The notes beneath the pieces are model-generated. The model saw only the letters and a list, made by a program, of their open reading frames with translations, was not told the DNA's origin and made no database searches. This document shows positions 1-8,194 of a stretch of DNA of 44,838 nucleotides, piece after piece (the first letter of the stretch is position 1; each line of letters starts with the position of its first letter). The stretch comes from Paeniroseomonas aquatica (GTDB taxonomy: Bacteria; Pseudomonadota; Alphaproteobacteria; Acetobacterales; Acetobacteraceae). The stretch spans positions 1 to 44,838 of the forward strand of contig NZ_JAUFPN010000174.1 of assembly GCF_030409335.1 (NCBI RefSeq). The letters run 5' to 3'. The position numbers and the translations under genes are program-made.

Positions 1-2
1 CC

Positions 3-959
3 GGCGAGGCCGCCGGCATCGCCGCCGAGGCCCGCCGCGCCGCGCCGGGGCTGGCCGGCCGCTGCGCCGCCGCCGGCATCCCGCTGCTGTGGGTGGAGGA
101 CGGCTTCCTGCGTTCGGTCGGCCTCGGGGTGGATTTCATTCCCTCCGCCTCGCTGGCGGTCGATGCGCTGGGGCCGCACTACGACCCCCGCCAGCCCTCG
201 GCGCTCGAGCGCATCCTGGCGGAGGAGGCCTTCGACGCGCCCCTGCTCGCCCGCGCCGCGGCGTTGCGCCGGGCGATCGTGGCGCGCGGCCTGACCAAGT
301 ACAACCTGCGCCGCCGCCCGCCCCGGCTGCCCGCCAGCCCCGGGCGCCGCCGCATCCTGGTGGTCGGGCAGGTGGAGGACGATGCCTCCATCGCCCTCGG
401 CGCCGGCCGGGTGCGGACCAACCTCGGGCTGCTGGAAGCCGTGCGCCGGGCCGAGCCCGAGGCCTTCCTGGTCTTCCGCCCGCACCCGGATGTCGAGACC
501 GGCTACCGCCGCGGCTATGTCCCGCGCCGCGCCGCGCTGCGCTGCGCCGATGCGGTGGTCGCCGGCGGCGATATCGGCGGCCTCTTCGCCGAGGTCGAGG
601 CGGTGCACGGCATCACCAGCCTGGCGGGGTTCGAGGCGCTGCTGCGCGGCCTCGCCGTCACCACCTGGGGCATGCCCTTCTACGCCGGCTGGGGCCTGAC
701 CACGGACATGGAGCCGCCGCCGCGGCGCGGCCGGGCGCTCAGCCTCGATGCCCTCGTCGCCGGGGCGCTGATCCGCTACCCCCGCTACCTCGACCCGGTC
801 AGCCAATTGCCCTGCGGCCCGGAGCTGCTGCTGGACCGGCTGGCCGACCGCGCCGCCTGGCCGCGGCCGTCGCCGGGGCGGCGGGCGGCGGTGCTGGGCT
901 GGCGCTACATGGGCTGGTGGCTGAAGCAGTGCCGCCGCTTCGGGCTCTGGCAGCGCTGA
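3..959 (+). CDS. kpsC: KpsC-type capsule polysaccharide (beta-Kdo) transferase, 5' truncated by the window edge
   Basis: The frame is open from base 3 and has no start inside the window, so this is the C-terminal part of a longer protein. The visible part carries motifs of the KpsC/LipB capsule family: VEDGFLRSVGLG near the edge, FRPHPDVETGYRRG, TSLAGFEALLRG followed by TTWGMPFYAGWGLT, and RYPRYLDPVS near the end. KpsC proteins act on the cytoplasmic side of the inner membrane and build the poly-Kdo linker that joins group 2-type capsules to their lipid anchor. Many have two related transferase domains, so this is either the second domain or a single-domain version. It converges on the DUF1501 gene with a 19-base gap. 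The family call is firm; the exact sugar activity is inferred. Confidence 0.88.
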   Translation, partial: GEAAGIAAEARRAAPGLAGRCAAAGIPLLWVEDGFLRSVGLGVDFIPSASLAVDALGPHYDPRQPSALERILAEEAFDAPLLARAAALRRAIVARGLTKYNLRRRPPRLPASPGRRRILVVGQVEDDASIALGAGRVRTNLGLLEAVRRAEPEAFLVFRPHPDVETGYRRGYVPRRAALRCADAVVAGGDIGGLFAEVEAVHGITSLAGFEALLRGLAVTTWGMPFYAGWGLTTDMEPPPRRGRALSLDALVAGALIRYPRYLDPVSQLPCGPELLLDRLADRAAWPRPSPGRRAAVLGWRYMGWWLKQCRRFGLWQR

Positions 960-978
960 AGGGGGGCGGCGCTGAGCT

Positions 979-2208
979 TCAGCTCCGCACGAAGGGCGGC
1001 GGCAGGGTCGGGGCGAGGTCGGCGACCACGCTGCGGACCACGTCGCGGTAGTCGGTGGCGACGCGGAGGTCCACCCCCTCGTCCAGCAGGTCCGGCGCCA
1101 GCCCCGGCCAGGCGCCGAAGTGCCGGCCGAGGCCGAAGCCACGGGTGCCGAAGGCCAGCATCACCCCGGCCCGGCCATGGTCGGTGCCGAGGCTGCGGTT
1201 GGACCGCAGCCGCCGGCCGAACTCGCTGACCACCAGCACCGTGCAGCGGCACGGCAGGCCGGCGATCTCGGCATCGAAGGCGCCGAGCCCCTGGGCCAGC
1301 ACCCGCATCCGGTCGGCCAGCCGCCCCGGCTGGCCCTCATGCGTATCCCAGCCGCCGAGGTCCACCGTGGCGGCGACCAGCGCCGGGTTCAGCGCCGCCA
1401 CCTGCGCCACCACCGCCAGCGCCCGGCCGAATTCCCGGGCCGGCGCGTAGGCCGCCGCGGGCTGGACCTGCGGCCGGCCCGCGGCATCGCGCGGCAGCAG
1501 GATGTCGATGCTGCGCAGCCCGGCCAGCGCCTCCCGCCCCGACCGGGCGGCGAGGCCGTGGCCATCCCCTGGGCCATCCCCTGGGTCGTCCCGGTGGAGG
1601 GCTTCCAGCATCGTCGCGCCGAAGGGGCCGCCGGGGGGCGCCAGCCCATCCGCCAGGCTGGCGATGCCGAGGCCCTGGCGGGCGCCGCGCAGCTCCGGCG
1701 CCAGCCCGCCCTGGGCCGAGAGCGCGGTGACCGGCGCCTCGGCCGCGCCCGCCGCCCAGGCGGCGAGCCAGCCGGTGGCGCCGCCGGGGTCGGCCCGCAG
1801 CGCCAGGCCGAGGCCCATCATCGCCTGGGCCTCGAAGTGGCTGCGGGTCGCCTGCGGCACGCCGGCGGCCGGCCAGATCGCCATGCGGCCGTCGCGCCAG
1901 ATCTCGAACAGCGGCGCCGCCTCCGGATGCAGGCGGAAGTCGATGGCGGACGAGGCCTCCAGCCGGTGCCCGGCGCGCGGGCCGCTGGCCGCGGTGCGCA
2001 GCGCATCCGCCCGGAGGTCGACGAAATCCGCGTCATCCGCCGGCGAGAGCGCATGCAGACCGTCCATGCCGCCGCGCAGGTTGACCAGGACCAGCAGCGG
2101 GCGGGCGGCGGCCGGCTCCTCGGCGAAGGCGAGGCGGCGCAGGCCGGGCAGGGCGGCGGTGGCGAGTCCGGCGCGCAGCAGGTGGCGGCGGCCGAGGTGG
2201 AAAGCCAT
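979..2208 (-). CDS. DUF1501 family exported protein
   Basis: The 409-residue protein starts with a Tat-like signal (RRHLLRAG at residues 7-14, then a hydrophobic stretch to about residue 29), so export to the periplasm is likely. The family landmarks LRGGMDGL (44-51) and GTDHGRAG (341-348) are present. DUF1501 proteins belong to a sulfatase/phosphatase-like fold group, but their function is not established. The ATG is preceded by GGGAG at 7 bases. The gene lies 16 bases downstream of the DUF1800 gene on the same strand, the usual arrangement of this pair. A 12-bp tandem duplication lies inside the coding region at 1561-1584. Confidence 0.9.
   Translation of the reverse strand: MAFHLGRRHLLRAGLATAALPGLRRLAFAEEPAAARPLLVLVNLRGGMDGLHALSPADDADFVDLRADALRTAASGPRAGHRLEASSAIDFRLHPEAAPLFEIWRDGRMAIWPAAGVPQATRSHFEAQAMMGLGLALRADPGGATGWLAAWAAGAAEAPVTALSAQGGLAPELRGARQGLGIASLADGLAPPGGPFGATMLEALHRDDPGDGPGDGHGLAARSGREALAGLRSIDILLPRDAAGRPQVQPAAAYAPAREFGRALAVVAQVAALNPALVAATVDLGGWDTHEGQPGRLADRMRVLAQGLGAFDAEIAGLPCRCTVLVVSEFGRRLRSNRSLGTDHGRAGVMLAFGTRGFGLGRHFGAWPGLAPDLLDEGVDLRVATDYRDVVRSVVADLAPTLPPPFVRS
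1561..1584. repeat. Perfect 12-bp tandem duplication inside the DUF1501 gene
   Basis: The unit GCCATCCCCTGG (plus strand) occurs twice back to back. On the minus strand it encodes a short Gly/Asp/Pro repeat (DPGDGPGDGHG), probably a surface loop. The length is a multiple of three, so the frame is kept. Confidence 0.8.
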
Positions 2209-2224
2209 CTGCGGTCTCCCTCGC

Positions 2225-3787
2225 TCAGGCGGTTTGGAAGGCGGGGGCGGTCAGCACCCAGCCGGCCAGTTCGGCGACCTCGGCCGGCCCGGGCCGCGCC
2301 GAGCGGCCGGCCGCCGTCCAGACCCCGGCGACAGCGGCCCCGACCGCGGCCCCGGCCGGGCCGAGCGCCGCCTCGGCCAGCCGGGCCGCAACCTCGGCGA
2401 CCGGCGTCTGGGCCAGCGGAGCATAGAGCGGCGACAGGCCGGTGCCGCCGCTGTTGCGGGCGAGGGCGATGGCCATGCCCCAGCGGGCGCGGAGCGCTGT
2501 GGCCCCCAGGTAGCCCTCCGGGTCCAGCGGCTGGCCATCCGGCGGGCCCCAGCCGAAGGGCAGCTGGCCGGCCAGGGCCATCTGGCCGATCAGGCCGGGG
2601 GTCGGGGTGAACGGCAGGGCGAGGGCGCGGGCGGCGGCGGCCACCACGTCCAGCGGCCGGCGGATGCGGGCCGGGGCCGGGTCCAGCGCCTCCGGCCCCG
2701 CCAGCAGGGCGCGCACCGCCTGGGCGATCTGGTCGTCCCGCGCCGCGTGGCGGCGGAAGGCCGTCTCGGCCCGGGCGACGGCGGCGGCCGGCACCGGGTC
2801 GCCGAGCAGGAAGCGGGCGAGCTTGGTGCAGAGGAAGCGCGCGGTGGCGGGGTGCTCGGCCAGGGCATCCAGCACCGCGCGGCCATGCGCCATGGCCGGG
2901 GCGAAGGGGTCGAGGTCCCGGCCGAGGAAGCGCTTCTGGTAGGGGTCGTGCCAGGCGGCGACATAGGCGAACTCGCCGGTGCGGGGCAGGGTCCGCAGCC
3001 CGTCGAAGGCCTGGCCGGCGGCGATGCTCCAGCCGGTCAGGGCGCGGGCGGCTTCCCAGACGTCGGCATCCACGTAGAAGGCCGGGCGGCCATCCGGCAG
3101 CTGCGGCACGTCGCGGCCGCTGCGGGCGCTGCCGCGATAGGCGGCCTGGCCGAGGGTGTGCAGCTCCAGCAGCTCGCGGGCGTAGTTCTCGTTCGGGGCG
3201 CCGGCGCGGGAGCTGTGGTTGTTGAGGTAGACCAGCATGGCCGGGCTTGTCGCCATGGCTTCCAGCAGGGCGCGGAAGGAGCCCAGGGCATGGGCGCGGA
3301 TGCGCCGGTCGTGCTCCGGTAGCGACACCGCGACGCGGCTGTCGGCCTGGAAGGCGAGGCTGAAGTGGTCGTGCCAGAACTCCACCAGGCGCTCGCGCAG
3401 CTGGGCCTCGGCGGCGGTCTTGCGGAGCAGGGTGACCAGGGTCAGCTCCAGCCGTGGCCGGTCCCGCTCCGCCGCGGGCATCCGGTAGCCGGGCCGCTGG
3501 TCCGCGAGCGGCCAGCGTTCGGCCTGCGACTGACGCAGGGTGACCGGCGGGCGGCGTTCGTCGGTGAATTGCTCGCCCGGGCCGGGGGCGTAGCGGATCG
3601 GGATGAGCAGCCCGTCGATCCGGGCCTCGAGCGCGGGCTCCTCGGCCGGCAGGGCGAGCTGCCGGTCGAGCCAGGCCGGGATGCCGTGGCGGGCGAGGGC
3701 GGCGGCCTCCCCGGGGCAGGCGCCATAGGCGGCACGGGCGAGGAAGCGACGGGCGCCTGCCTCGGCGATCGGAGCAGCCTGGATCAT
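2225..3787 (-). CDS. DUF1800 family protein
   Basis: The 520-residue protein has the DUF1800 signatures FWHDHF (137-142) and NENYARELLELHTLG (199-213), followed by a region like LTGW (residues around 255). The biochemical role of the family is unknown. Its members are nearly always encoded directly before a DUF1501 protein, as here. The ATG at 3787 is preceded by AGGAGG at 10 bases. I see no clear signal peptide at the N-terminus (it starts MIQAAPIAEAG), although the partner has a Tat-like one. This raises the possibility of co-export or of a cytoplasmic role. It is the first gene of a two-gene operon. Confidence 0.9.
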   Translation of the reverse strand: MIQAAPIAEAGARRFLARAAYGACPGEAAALARHGIPAWLDRQLALPAEEPALEARIDGLLIPIRYAPGPGEQFTDERRPPVTLRQSQAERWPLADQRPGYRMPAAERDRPRLELTLVTLLRKTAAEAQLRERLVEFWHDHFSLAFQADSRVAVSLPEHDRRIRAHALGSFRALLEAMATSPAMLVYLNNHSSRAGAPNENYARELLELHTLGQAAYRGSARSGRDVPQLPDGRPAFYVDADVWEAARALTGWSIAAGQAFDGLRTLPRTGEFAYVAAWHDPYQKRFLGRDLDPFAPAMAHGRAVLDALAEHPATARFLCTKLARFLLGDPVPAAAVARAETAFRRHAARDDQIAQAVRALLAGPEALDPAPARIRRPLDVVAAAARALALPFTPTPGLIGQMALAGQLPFGWGPPDGQPLDPEGYLGATALRARWGMAIALARNSGGTGLSPLYAPLAQTPVAEVAARLAEAALGPAGAAVGAAVAGVWTAAGRSARPGPAEVAELAGWVLTAPAFQTA

Positions 3788-3951
3788 CCCCGCCTCGCCT
3801 CCTGGAGCATACCGGTGCGCGAAGATAGCACGATCCGATCGCCGCAGGGGTGAAACCCGGTTCAGGCCCTGGTCATGAAAGGTTGCGCGGAACCATGCCG
3901 GCAGGAGGTTCCAACAAGCGAGGCCGCAGCCGTCTAACCCATTGGAAGGAA

Positions 3952-4028
3952 TGGCGGACCCGATACGATTCGAACGTACGACCTTTGCCTTCGGAGGGCA
4001 ACGCTCTATCCAGCTGAGCTACGGGTCC
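3952..4028 (-). tRNA. tRNA-Arg (anticodon CCG)
   Basis: Reading the minus strand, the 5' acceptor GGACCCG (4028-4022) pairs with CGGGTCC (3962-3956). It is followed by TA, a GCTC...GAGC D-stem, an anticodon stem TTGCC/GGCAA with loop CTCCGAA (anticodon CCG), and a T-arm with TTCGAAT in the loop. The discriminator is G and the 3' CCA is encoded. Total length is 77 bases. It decodes CGG, a common arginine codon in this GC-rich DNA. Confidence 0.96.
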
Positions 4029-4087
4029 CGCTCCATCCCAATAGCCCAGACCGCCCCCCAAAGAAAGCCCCCTCCTGCCGCCCGGCG

Positions 4088-5305
4088 TCAGACGAATTGC
4101 GCCGCCTGCGGCACGCCCAGCAGGTGCCGGCCCACCATCTCGAGGTGCGCCGGCGTCGCCTGGAGGTGCTGGGAGATGCAGAGCGCGTCGCGGAAGCGCC
4201 GCTCGAAGGGCTGGGATTCCAGCACCGCGGTGGTGCCCGCAGCGCGGTAGCAGGCGACCGAGACCTCGGTCGCCTCCCCCATCACGCTGGTGGTCGCCAG
4301 CCGCATCGCCATGCGGGTGTCGAGCGAGAGGCCGCCGGTCGCCGCGGCCTCGGCCCAGGCCTCGCCCACCGTGCCTAGCAGGTACATCCGGGCGCTGCGC
4401 AGCTTGGCCTCCAGCTGCGCGACCTGGGACTGGATGGCGTGGTTCTCGGCCATCGCCTGCGCCCCGGCCCGCGCGGTCTTGCCACGCGCCAGGGCCATGA
4501 AGCGGTCCAGCATCCCGCGGGCGGTGCCCAGGGCGGTGGCGGCGAAGCCCGTGGCGTAGCAGAGGTGGGAGGTGAAGGCGGTGACGGTGCCGTGCTCCTG
4601 CCGGCCCTCCAGCCGGTCGCGGAAGCAGGCGTGGCTGTCCGGCACGAACACCCCGTCCAGCGCGTAGGTGTCGCTGCCGGTGCCGCGCAGTCCCATGGCG
4701 GACCAGTCCTCGGTGATCCGCGCCGCCCCCCGGGGGAACAGCACGGTGACGAATTCCGGCTTGCCGTTCGACCCGATGCGCGGCGTGCCGTCGGCCAGCT
4801 TCACCGGCACATGCGCCCCGAGGGTGGTCGCATGCCGGCTGCCGCTGGCGAAGTCCCAGGTCCCGGTCACCTGGAACCCGCCCGGCACCACCACCGCCGC
4901 GGCCTGGTTGTGCTGCGCGCCCCAGGCCAGCGCCTGGTCGCGGCCGCCGAACAGGCTGCGGCCGACCTCCGGCGCCAGGTAGGTCGAGGAGGTGAGGCTC
5001 GAGACATTGCCCTGGTTCACGCACCAGGCGGTGCTCGGGTCGCCGATCGCCAGCGCCTCGCAGATTTCGGCGAAGGTCACCAGGGAGAGGGCCTGGCCGC
5101 CGATGCCGCGGGCGGTCAGCAGGCGGAAGAAGTCATTGGCGCGAAGCGCCTCCAGCACCTCGGGCGTCAGCTGCCGCCCGGCCTCGATCGCCGGGCCGGC
5201 GGCCTCCAGCAGCGGGATCAGCGCCCGGGCGCGTTCGACCGGCCCGGCGCAGGAGAGGGCCTTCGAGCGTTGCGGCTCCAGCTGTCCGAGCTCGGCGGCG
5301 GCCAT
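4088..5305 (-). CDS. Acyl-CoA dehydrogenase-fold flavoprotein (HsaA/DszC-type monooxygenase-like)
   Basis: The 405-residue protein aligns in outline with the group D flavin monooxygenase branch of the acyl-CoA dehydrogenase superfamily. It has an N-terminal helical domain (FFRLLTARGIGG near residue 60), a central beta domain (GTWDFASGS, then WSAMGLRGTGSDTY) and a C-terminal helical domain. The AMGLRGTGSDTY stretch is typical of HsaA, HpaB-like and DszC-like enzymes that take reduced flavin from a separate reductase. No reductase gene is adjacent. The substrate is unknown. The start is supported by a GGGAGGGA stretch just upstream. It lies 59 bases before tRNA-Arg on the same strand. Confidence 0.8.
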   Translation of the reverse strand: MAAAELGQLEPQRSKALSCAGPVERARALIPLLEAAGPAIEAGRQLTPEVLEALRANDFFRLLTARGIGGQALSLVTFAEICEALAIGDPSTAWCVNQGNVSSLTSSTYLAPEVGRSLFGGRDQALAWGAQHNQAAAVVVPGGFQVTGTWDFASGSRHATTLGAHVPVKLADGTPRIGSNGKPEFVTVLFPRGAARITEDWSAMGLRGTGSDTYALDGVFVPDSHACFRDRLEGRQEHGTVTAFTSHLCYATGFAATALGTARGMLDRFMALARGKTARAGAQAMAENHAIQSQVAQLEAKLRSARMYLLGTVGEAWAEAAATGGLSLDTRMAMRLATTSVMGEATEVSVACYRAAGTTAVLESQPFERRFRDALCISQHLQATPAHLEMVGRHLLGVPQAAQFV

Positions 5306-5421
5306 CGTCGTTCCCTCCCTCGCACGGGGTGGCTCCCCGGTCTTGCCGGGAGGCTAGCATGGCGCCACCGGCCGGCAAAACGGATATGCACGGTCGACCG
5401 ACCACATCAAGGGCGATGGCC

Positions 5422-7374
5422 TCAGGGCCGCAGCCGGGCGAGGCGGTCCGCCGCGGCGGCCCGGCCCATGGCCGCCGCATCCTCGGGCAGCAGCAGCCGT
5501 TCCGCCACCAGCCGCGCCGCCGCCGCCTCCACCGCCGCGGCGTAGTCGCCCGGCCCGGGGTAGCGCTCGGCCAGCGATGGCCGCGGGTCCCCTGCCGCCT
5601 CGCGCTCCGCCCTGGTCGCGGCGAAGGGCAGCACCGCCCCGGTGTTGTAGCACAGCGCCCCCGGCGCGAAGCCGGCCGCGCGCGGGTTCCAGCCGGTATA
5701 GGTGGCCTTCGGCACCTCGATCGCCGGCGACCGCAGCCCGGCGACCGCATTGCCATCCGGGTCCACCCGCGGCAGCAGCACCGCATACTCGCCCTTGACC
5801 ACCGGCGGCTGGACCGAGGCATCCACCCATTGCGCCGGGCCATGGGCCCCCTGGTCGCCGAGCGCCGGGATGGCCGGGTAGAGCCCGGCGGCCGGCAGCA
5901 GCGTGCCGTCCCGCCGCATCGGGTAGCGGCTGGCCGGCGGCTCCACCCCGTCCCGCGTCCAGGCCTCCAGCGCCGCCAGCAGCGCCCGCATCGGCCCGCC
6001 CGCGTGCAGCGGGTTGACCGGCAGGGCGCAGCGGTCGATCCGCCCCGCCACGGCCTGGGCGGCGGCGAAGTGGGGATGCCCGGTCATCAGGTAGGCCCGC
6101 ACCTCCGGCGGCAGGTCGAGGTGGCGGCCCCGGGTATCGGTCACCAGCAGCGAGGCCCGGGCGCCCCAGAACTCGTATTCGCTGTCCGTCTGCATGATGC
6201 GGGGGCAGGTGCCGGTCAGCCGGCAGCGCAGCAGCAGCCCATCCCGCCGGCCGCTGAGGTGGTCCTCCGTCACCGCGTAGGTGAAGGGGAATTGATCCGC
6301 CGGATAGAGCCGGTCGCCGTGCGGGGTCGGGTTGCGGCTCGGCTGGGCGAAGCGGGCGTTGGTGAAGGTGCGGCGGGTGCCCGGGATATGCGCCAGCATG
6401 GCGTCGAAGACCTGCCGCCCGGCCTCGTCCTCGTTGAAGCCCTGGTACAGGTAGTCCCGCACGAAGCGGCCGGATTGCGAGATGCCGGCCAGCACCGCCC
6501 GGTCCACCGCGGGCCGCGCGCCGGCCGCTGCCGCCAGCGGGTTGGCCTCGCTGCGGTCCCGCCGCAGGAAGGTGGCCACGTCCCGCACCGCGGCGAAGGC
6601 CAGCCCCTGCACCACCGGGTCCCTGGCCGTGTAGATCAGCTCGTACAGCGCCCCGGCGTCGAAGCCCTCCGGCCGGGTGATCTCGACCCGCTGCGGGTCG
6701 AGGAAGCGGAAGCCCAGCCCGGGCGGCGTCTGCCGCGCATCCCCGGCCTGGGCCCGCACCGTCAGCGTGGCACCCTCGGGCCCCGCGGCCGGATAGGTCA
6801 GCGGCACCGTCACCGGGGACTGGCGGTGGTCGAACAGGAATTCCTCCCGCGACGGGCCGGTGACGCCCGGCACCACCGGCGCCGCGAGCCGCAGCCCGCC
6901 CCCGGGCGGCAGGTCCGCCTGCCAGCCGACCCAGGCCAGGGTATAGCCCTGCCGCAGCAGGTGCCCGTTGCCGGCCGCCGTGCCAGCGGCCAGCGCATTC
7001 GCCGCGGCGGTGTCGTCCATCAGCTGGCCGAGGATCTCGCGGCCCCGGTTGGGCACTTCCAGCAGCAGGGTGCCGTTGCCCCGGGCCGGGTCGGCGGGGC
7101 GCAGGATCACCACCTCGGCCACCGCCTCCACCCGCCCCGATGCGGTGCGGGGCGCCAGCTCCAGGTCGGCGATCAAGCGGTTCCGCGGATCGTCCGGGTC
7201 CACCGACAGGGTCGCCTTGCCGGCGATCCGCACATAGCCCCCGGCCGCCCCGAAGGCCTCGCCGCCGAAGGCCGGCGTGGCGGCGCCCTCGGGCACGAAG
7301 CGGATCACCTCGGCCGGCGCCGGCGCGGCCATGGCGACGCCGGCGGCCAGCAGGCCCGCGGTCAGGATGCGCAT
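5422..7374 (-). CDS. Secreted alpha/beta-hydrolase domain protein
   Basis: I chose the ATG at 7374 (650 residues) because it begins a Sec signal peptide (MRILTAGLLAAGVAMAAPAPAE) and has GGAGGA 10 bases upstream. The open frame extends much further upstream only because of high GC. The protein resembles the large 'alpha/beta hydrolase domain' family of secreted proteins. It has a GISQSGRFVRDYLYQGFNEDE block holding the probable serine nucleophile, and later PNRGRE and AHIPGTRRTFTNARFAQPS blocks. It probably acts on an ester or lactone outside the cytoplasm; the substrate is unknown. Neighbours give no pathway, although a flavoprotein follows 116 bases downstream on the same strand. Confidence 0.82.
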   Translation of the reverse strand: MRILTAGLLAAGVAMAAPAPAEVIRFVPEGAATPAFGGEAFGAAGGYVRIAGKATLSVDPDDPRNRLIADLELAPRTASGRVEAVAEVVILRPADPARGNGTLLLEVPNRGREILGQLMDDTAAANALAAGTAAGNGHLLRQGYTLAWVGWQADLPPGGGLRLAAPVVPGVTGPSREEFLFDHRQSPVTVPLTYPAAGPEGATLTVRAQAGDARQTPPGLGFRFLDPQRVEITRPEGFDAGALYELIYTARDPVVQGLAFAAVRDVATFLRRDRSEANPLAAAAGARPAVDRAVLAGISQSGRFVRDYLYQGFNEDEAGRQVFDAMLAHIPGTRRTFTNARFAQPSRNPTPHGDRLYPADQFPFTYAVTEDHLSGRRDGLLLRCRLTGTCPRIMQTDSEYEFWGARASLLVTDTRGRHLDLPPEVRAYLMTGHPHFAAAQAVAGRIDRCALPVNPLHAGGPMRALLAALEAWTRDGVEPPASRYPMRRDGTLLPAAGLYPAIPALGDQGAHGPAQWVDASVQPPVVKGEYAVLLPRVDPDGNAVAGLRSPAIEVPKATYTGWNPRAAGFAPGALCYNTGAVLPFAATRAEREAAGDPRPSLAERYPGPGDYAAAVEAAAARLVAERLLLPEDAAAMGRAAAADRLARLRP

Positions 7375-7409
7375 CGGATCCAAGTCCTCCCCGGCCGCAG
7401 CCTGCGGCG

Positions 7410-8030
7410 CTAGGCGGGGTTCGGCAAGGCCCGGGCCCGCTGCTGCACCCGCCAGTCCCGCCGGGTGATCCGGTACAGCAGATGGGTCCGCAGCGGATGG
7501 CCCTCCGGCAGCCGCGGATGCTCGAAGGTCCCGGTCGGGCGCATGCCGAGCTTGGCCATCAGCAGCCAGGAGGGCGCGTTGCGCGGCACGGTGAAGGCCA
7601 CCACCTCCTGCAGCCCAATCGGCCCGAAGCCGGCATCCAGCGCCAGCCGCGCCGCCTCCTCGGCATAACCCTGGCGCTGGAAGGGCCCGGCGATGCGCCA
7701 GCCAATCTCGACCGCCGGGGTGAAGCCGGGGTCCCAGGGCGGCTCCCAGGCCAGGTGCAGCAGGCCGACCACCCCGACGAGGCCGGGTGCGGCCTGCCGT
7801 TCCACCGCCCAGAAGCCCCAGCCATGGGCATCCATGTGCGCCGTCAGCGCGGCGGCCCAGGCGTCGCTCGCGGCGCGGTTCAGCCGCGCCGGGAAATGCC
7901 GCATCACCGCCGGATCGGCCTGCAGCGCCGCCAGCGGCGCGAGATCCTCCGGCCGCCAGGGACGCAGCCGCAGCCGGGAGCCTTCGAGCACGAGCGGCGT
8001 TGGCGCCGCCGTGGACTCCCTGCTGCTCAA
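7410..8030 (-). CDS. GNAT family N-acetyltransferase (RimJ/RimL type)
   Basis: The protein (206 residues from the TTG at 8030) has the layout of the Acetyltransf_3 group. RLRLRPWRPEDLAPL opens the fold, EIGWRIAGPFQRQGYAEEA carries the acetyl-CoA pyrophosphate-binding Q/R-x-x-G-x-A loop, and NAPSWLLMAKLGMRPTG is the classic 'N-x-x-S-x-x-x-x-x-K-x-G' segment. It should transfer an acetyl group from acetyl-CoA to an amine; the acceptor is unknown. The start is uncertain: the TTG has no clear ribosome site, and a GTG at 7991 would remove 13 residues before the conserved domain. It lies 35 bases upstream of the hydrolase gene and could share its transcript. Confidence 0.85.
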   Translation of the reverse strand: MSSRESTAAPTPLVLEGSRLRLRPWRPEDLAPLAALQADPAVMRHFPARLNRAASDAWAAALTAHMDAHGWGFWAVERQAAPGLVGVVGLLHLAWEPPWDPGFTPAVEIGWRIAGPFQRQGYAEEAARLALDAGFGPIGLQEVVAFTVPRNAPSWLLMAKLGMRPTGTFEHPRLPEGHPLRTHLLYRITRRDWRVQQRARALPNPA

Positions 8031-8194
8031 GACTTGCAGCCCGGTGCCCGGCAGGAAATTCGCACAAAAGCCGGGTTCGGATTACAGAGGGATGGCATCG
8101 GACCTTCGACCGGGCGGCGGCGCCGGGCCGCCTTGCCAGCCCGACGGTCCGGGAAAGCCGCGACGCCTGCGGCGGAGTAAAGGAAAGCGACTGG

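Noticed and set aside
1120-3322. Long plus-strand open frames opposite the DUF1501 and DUF1800 genes
   Set aside because: They have no conserved motifs and biased Arg/Pro/Ala composition, and lie over well-supported minus-strand genes.
3952-4028. tRNA-Arg as the attachment site of an integrated element
   Set aside because: No integrase, no duplicated tRNA 3' end and no foreign gene block lies next to it.
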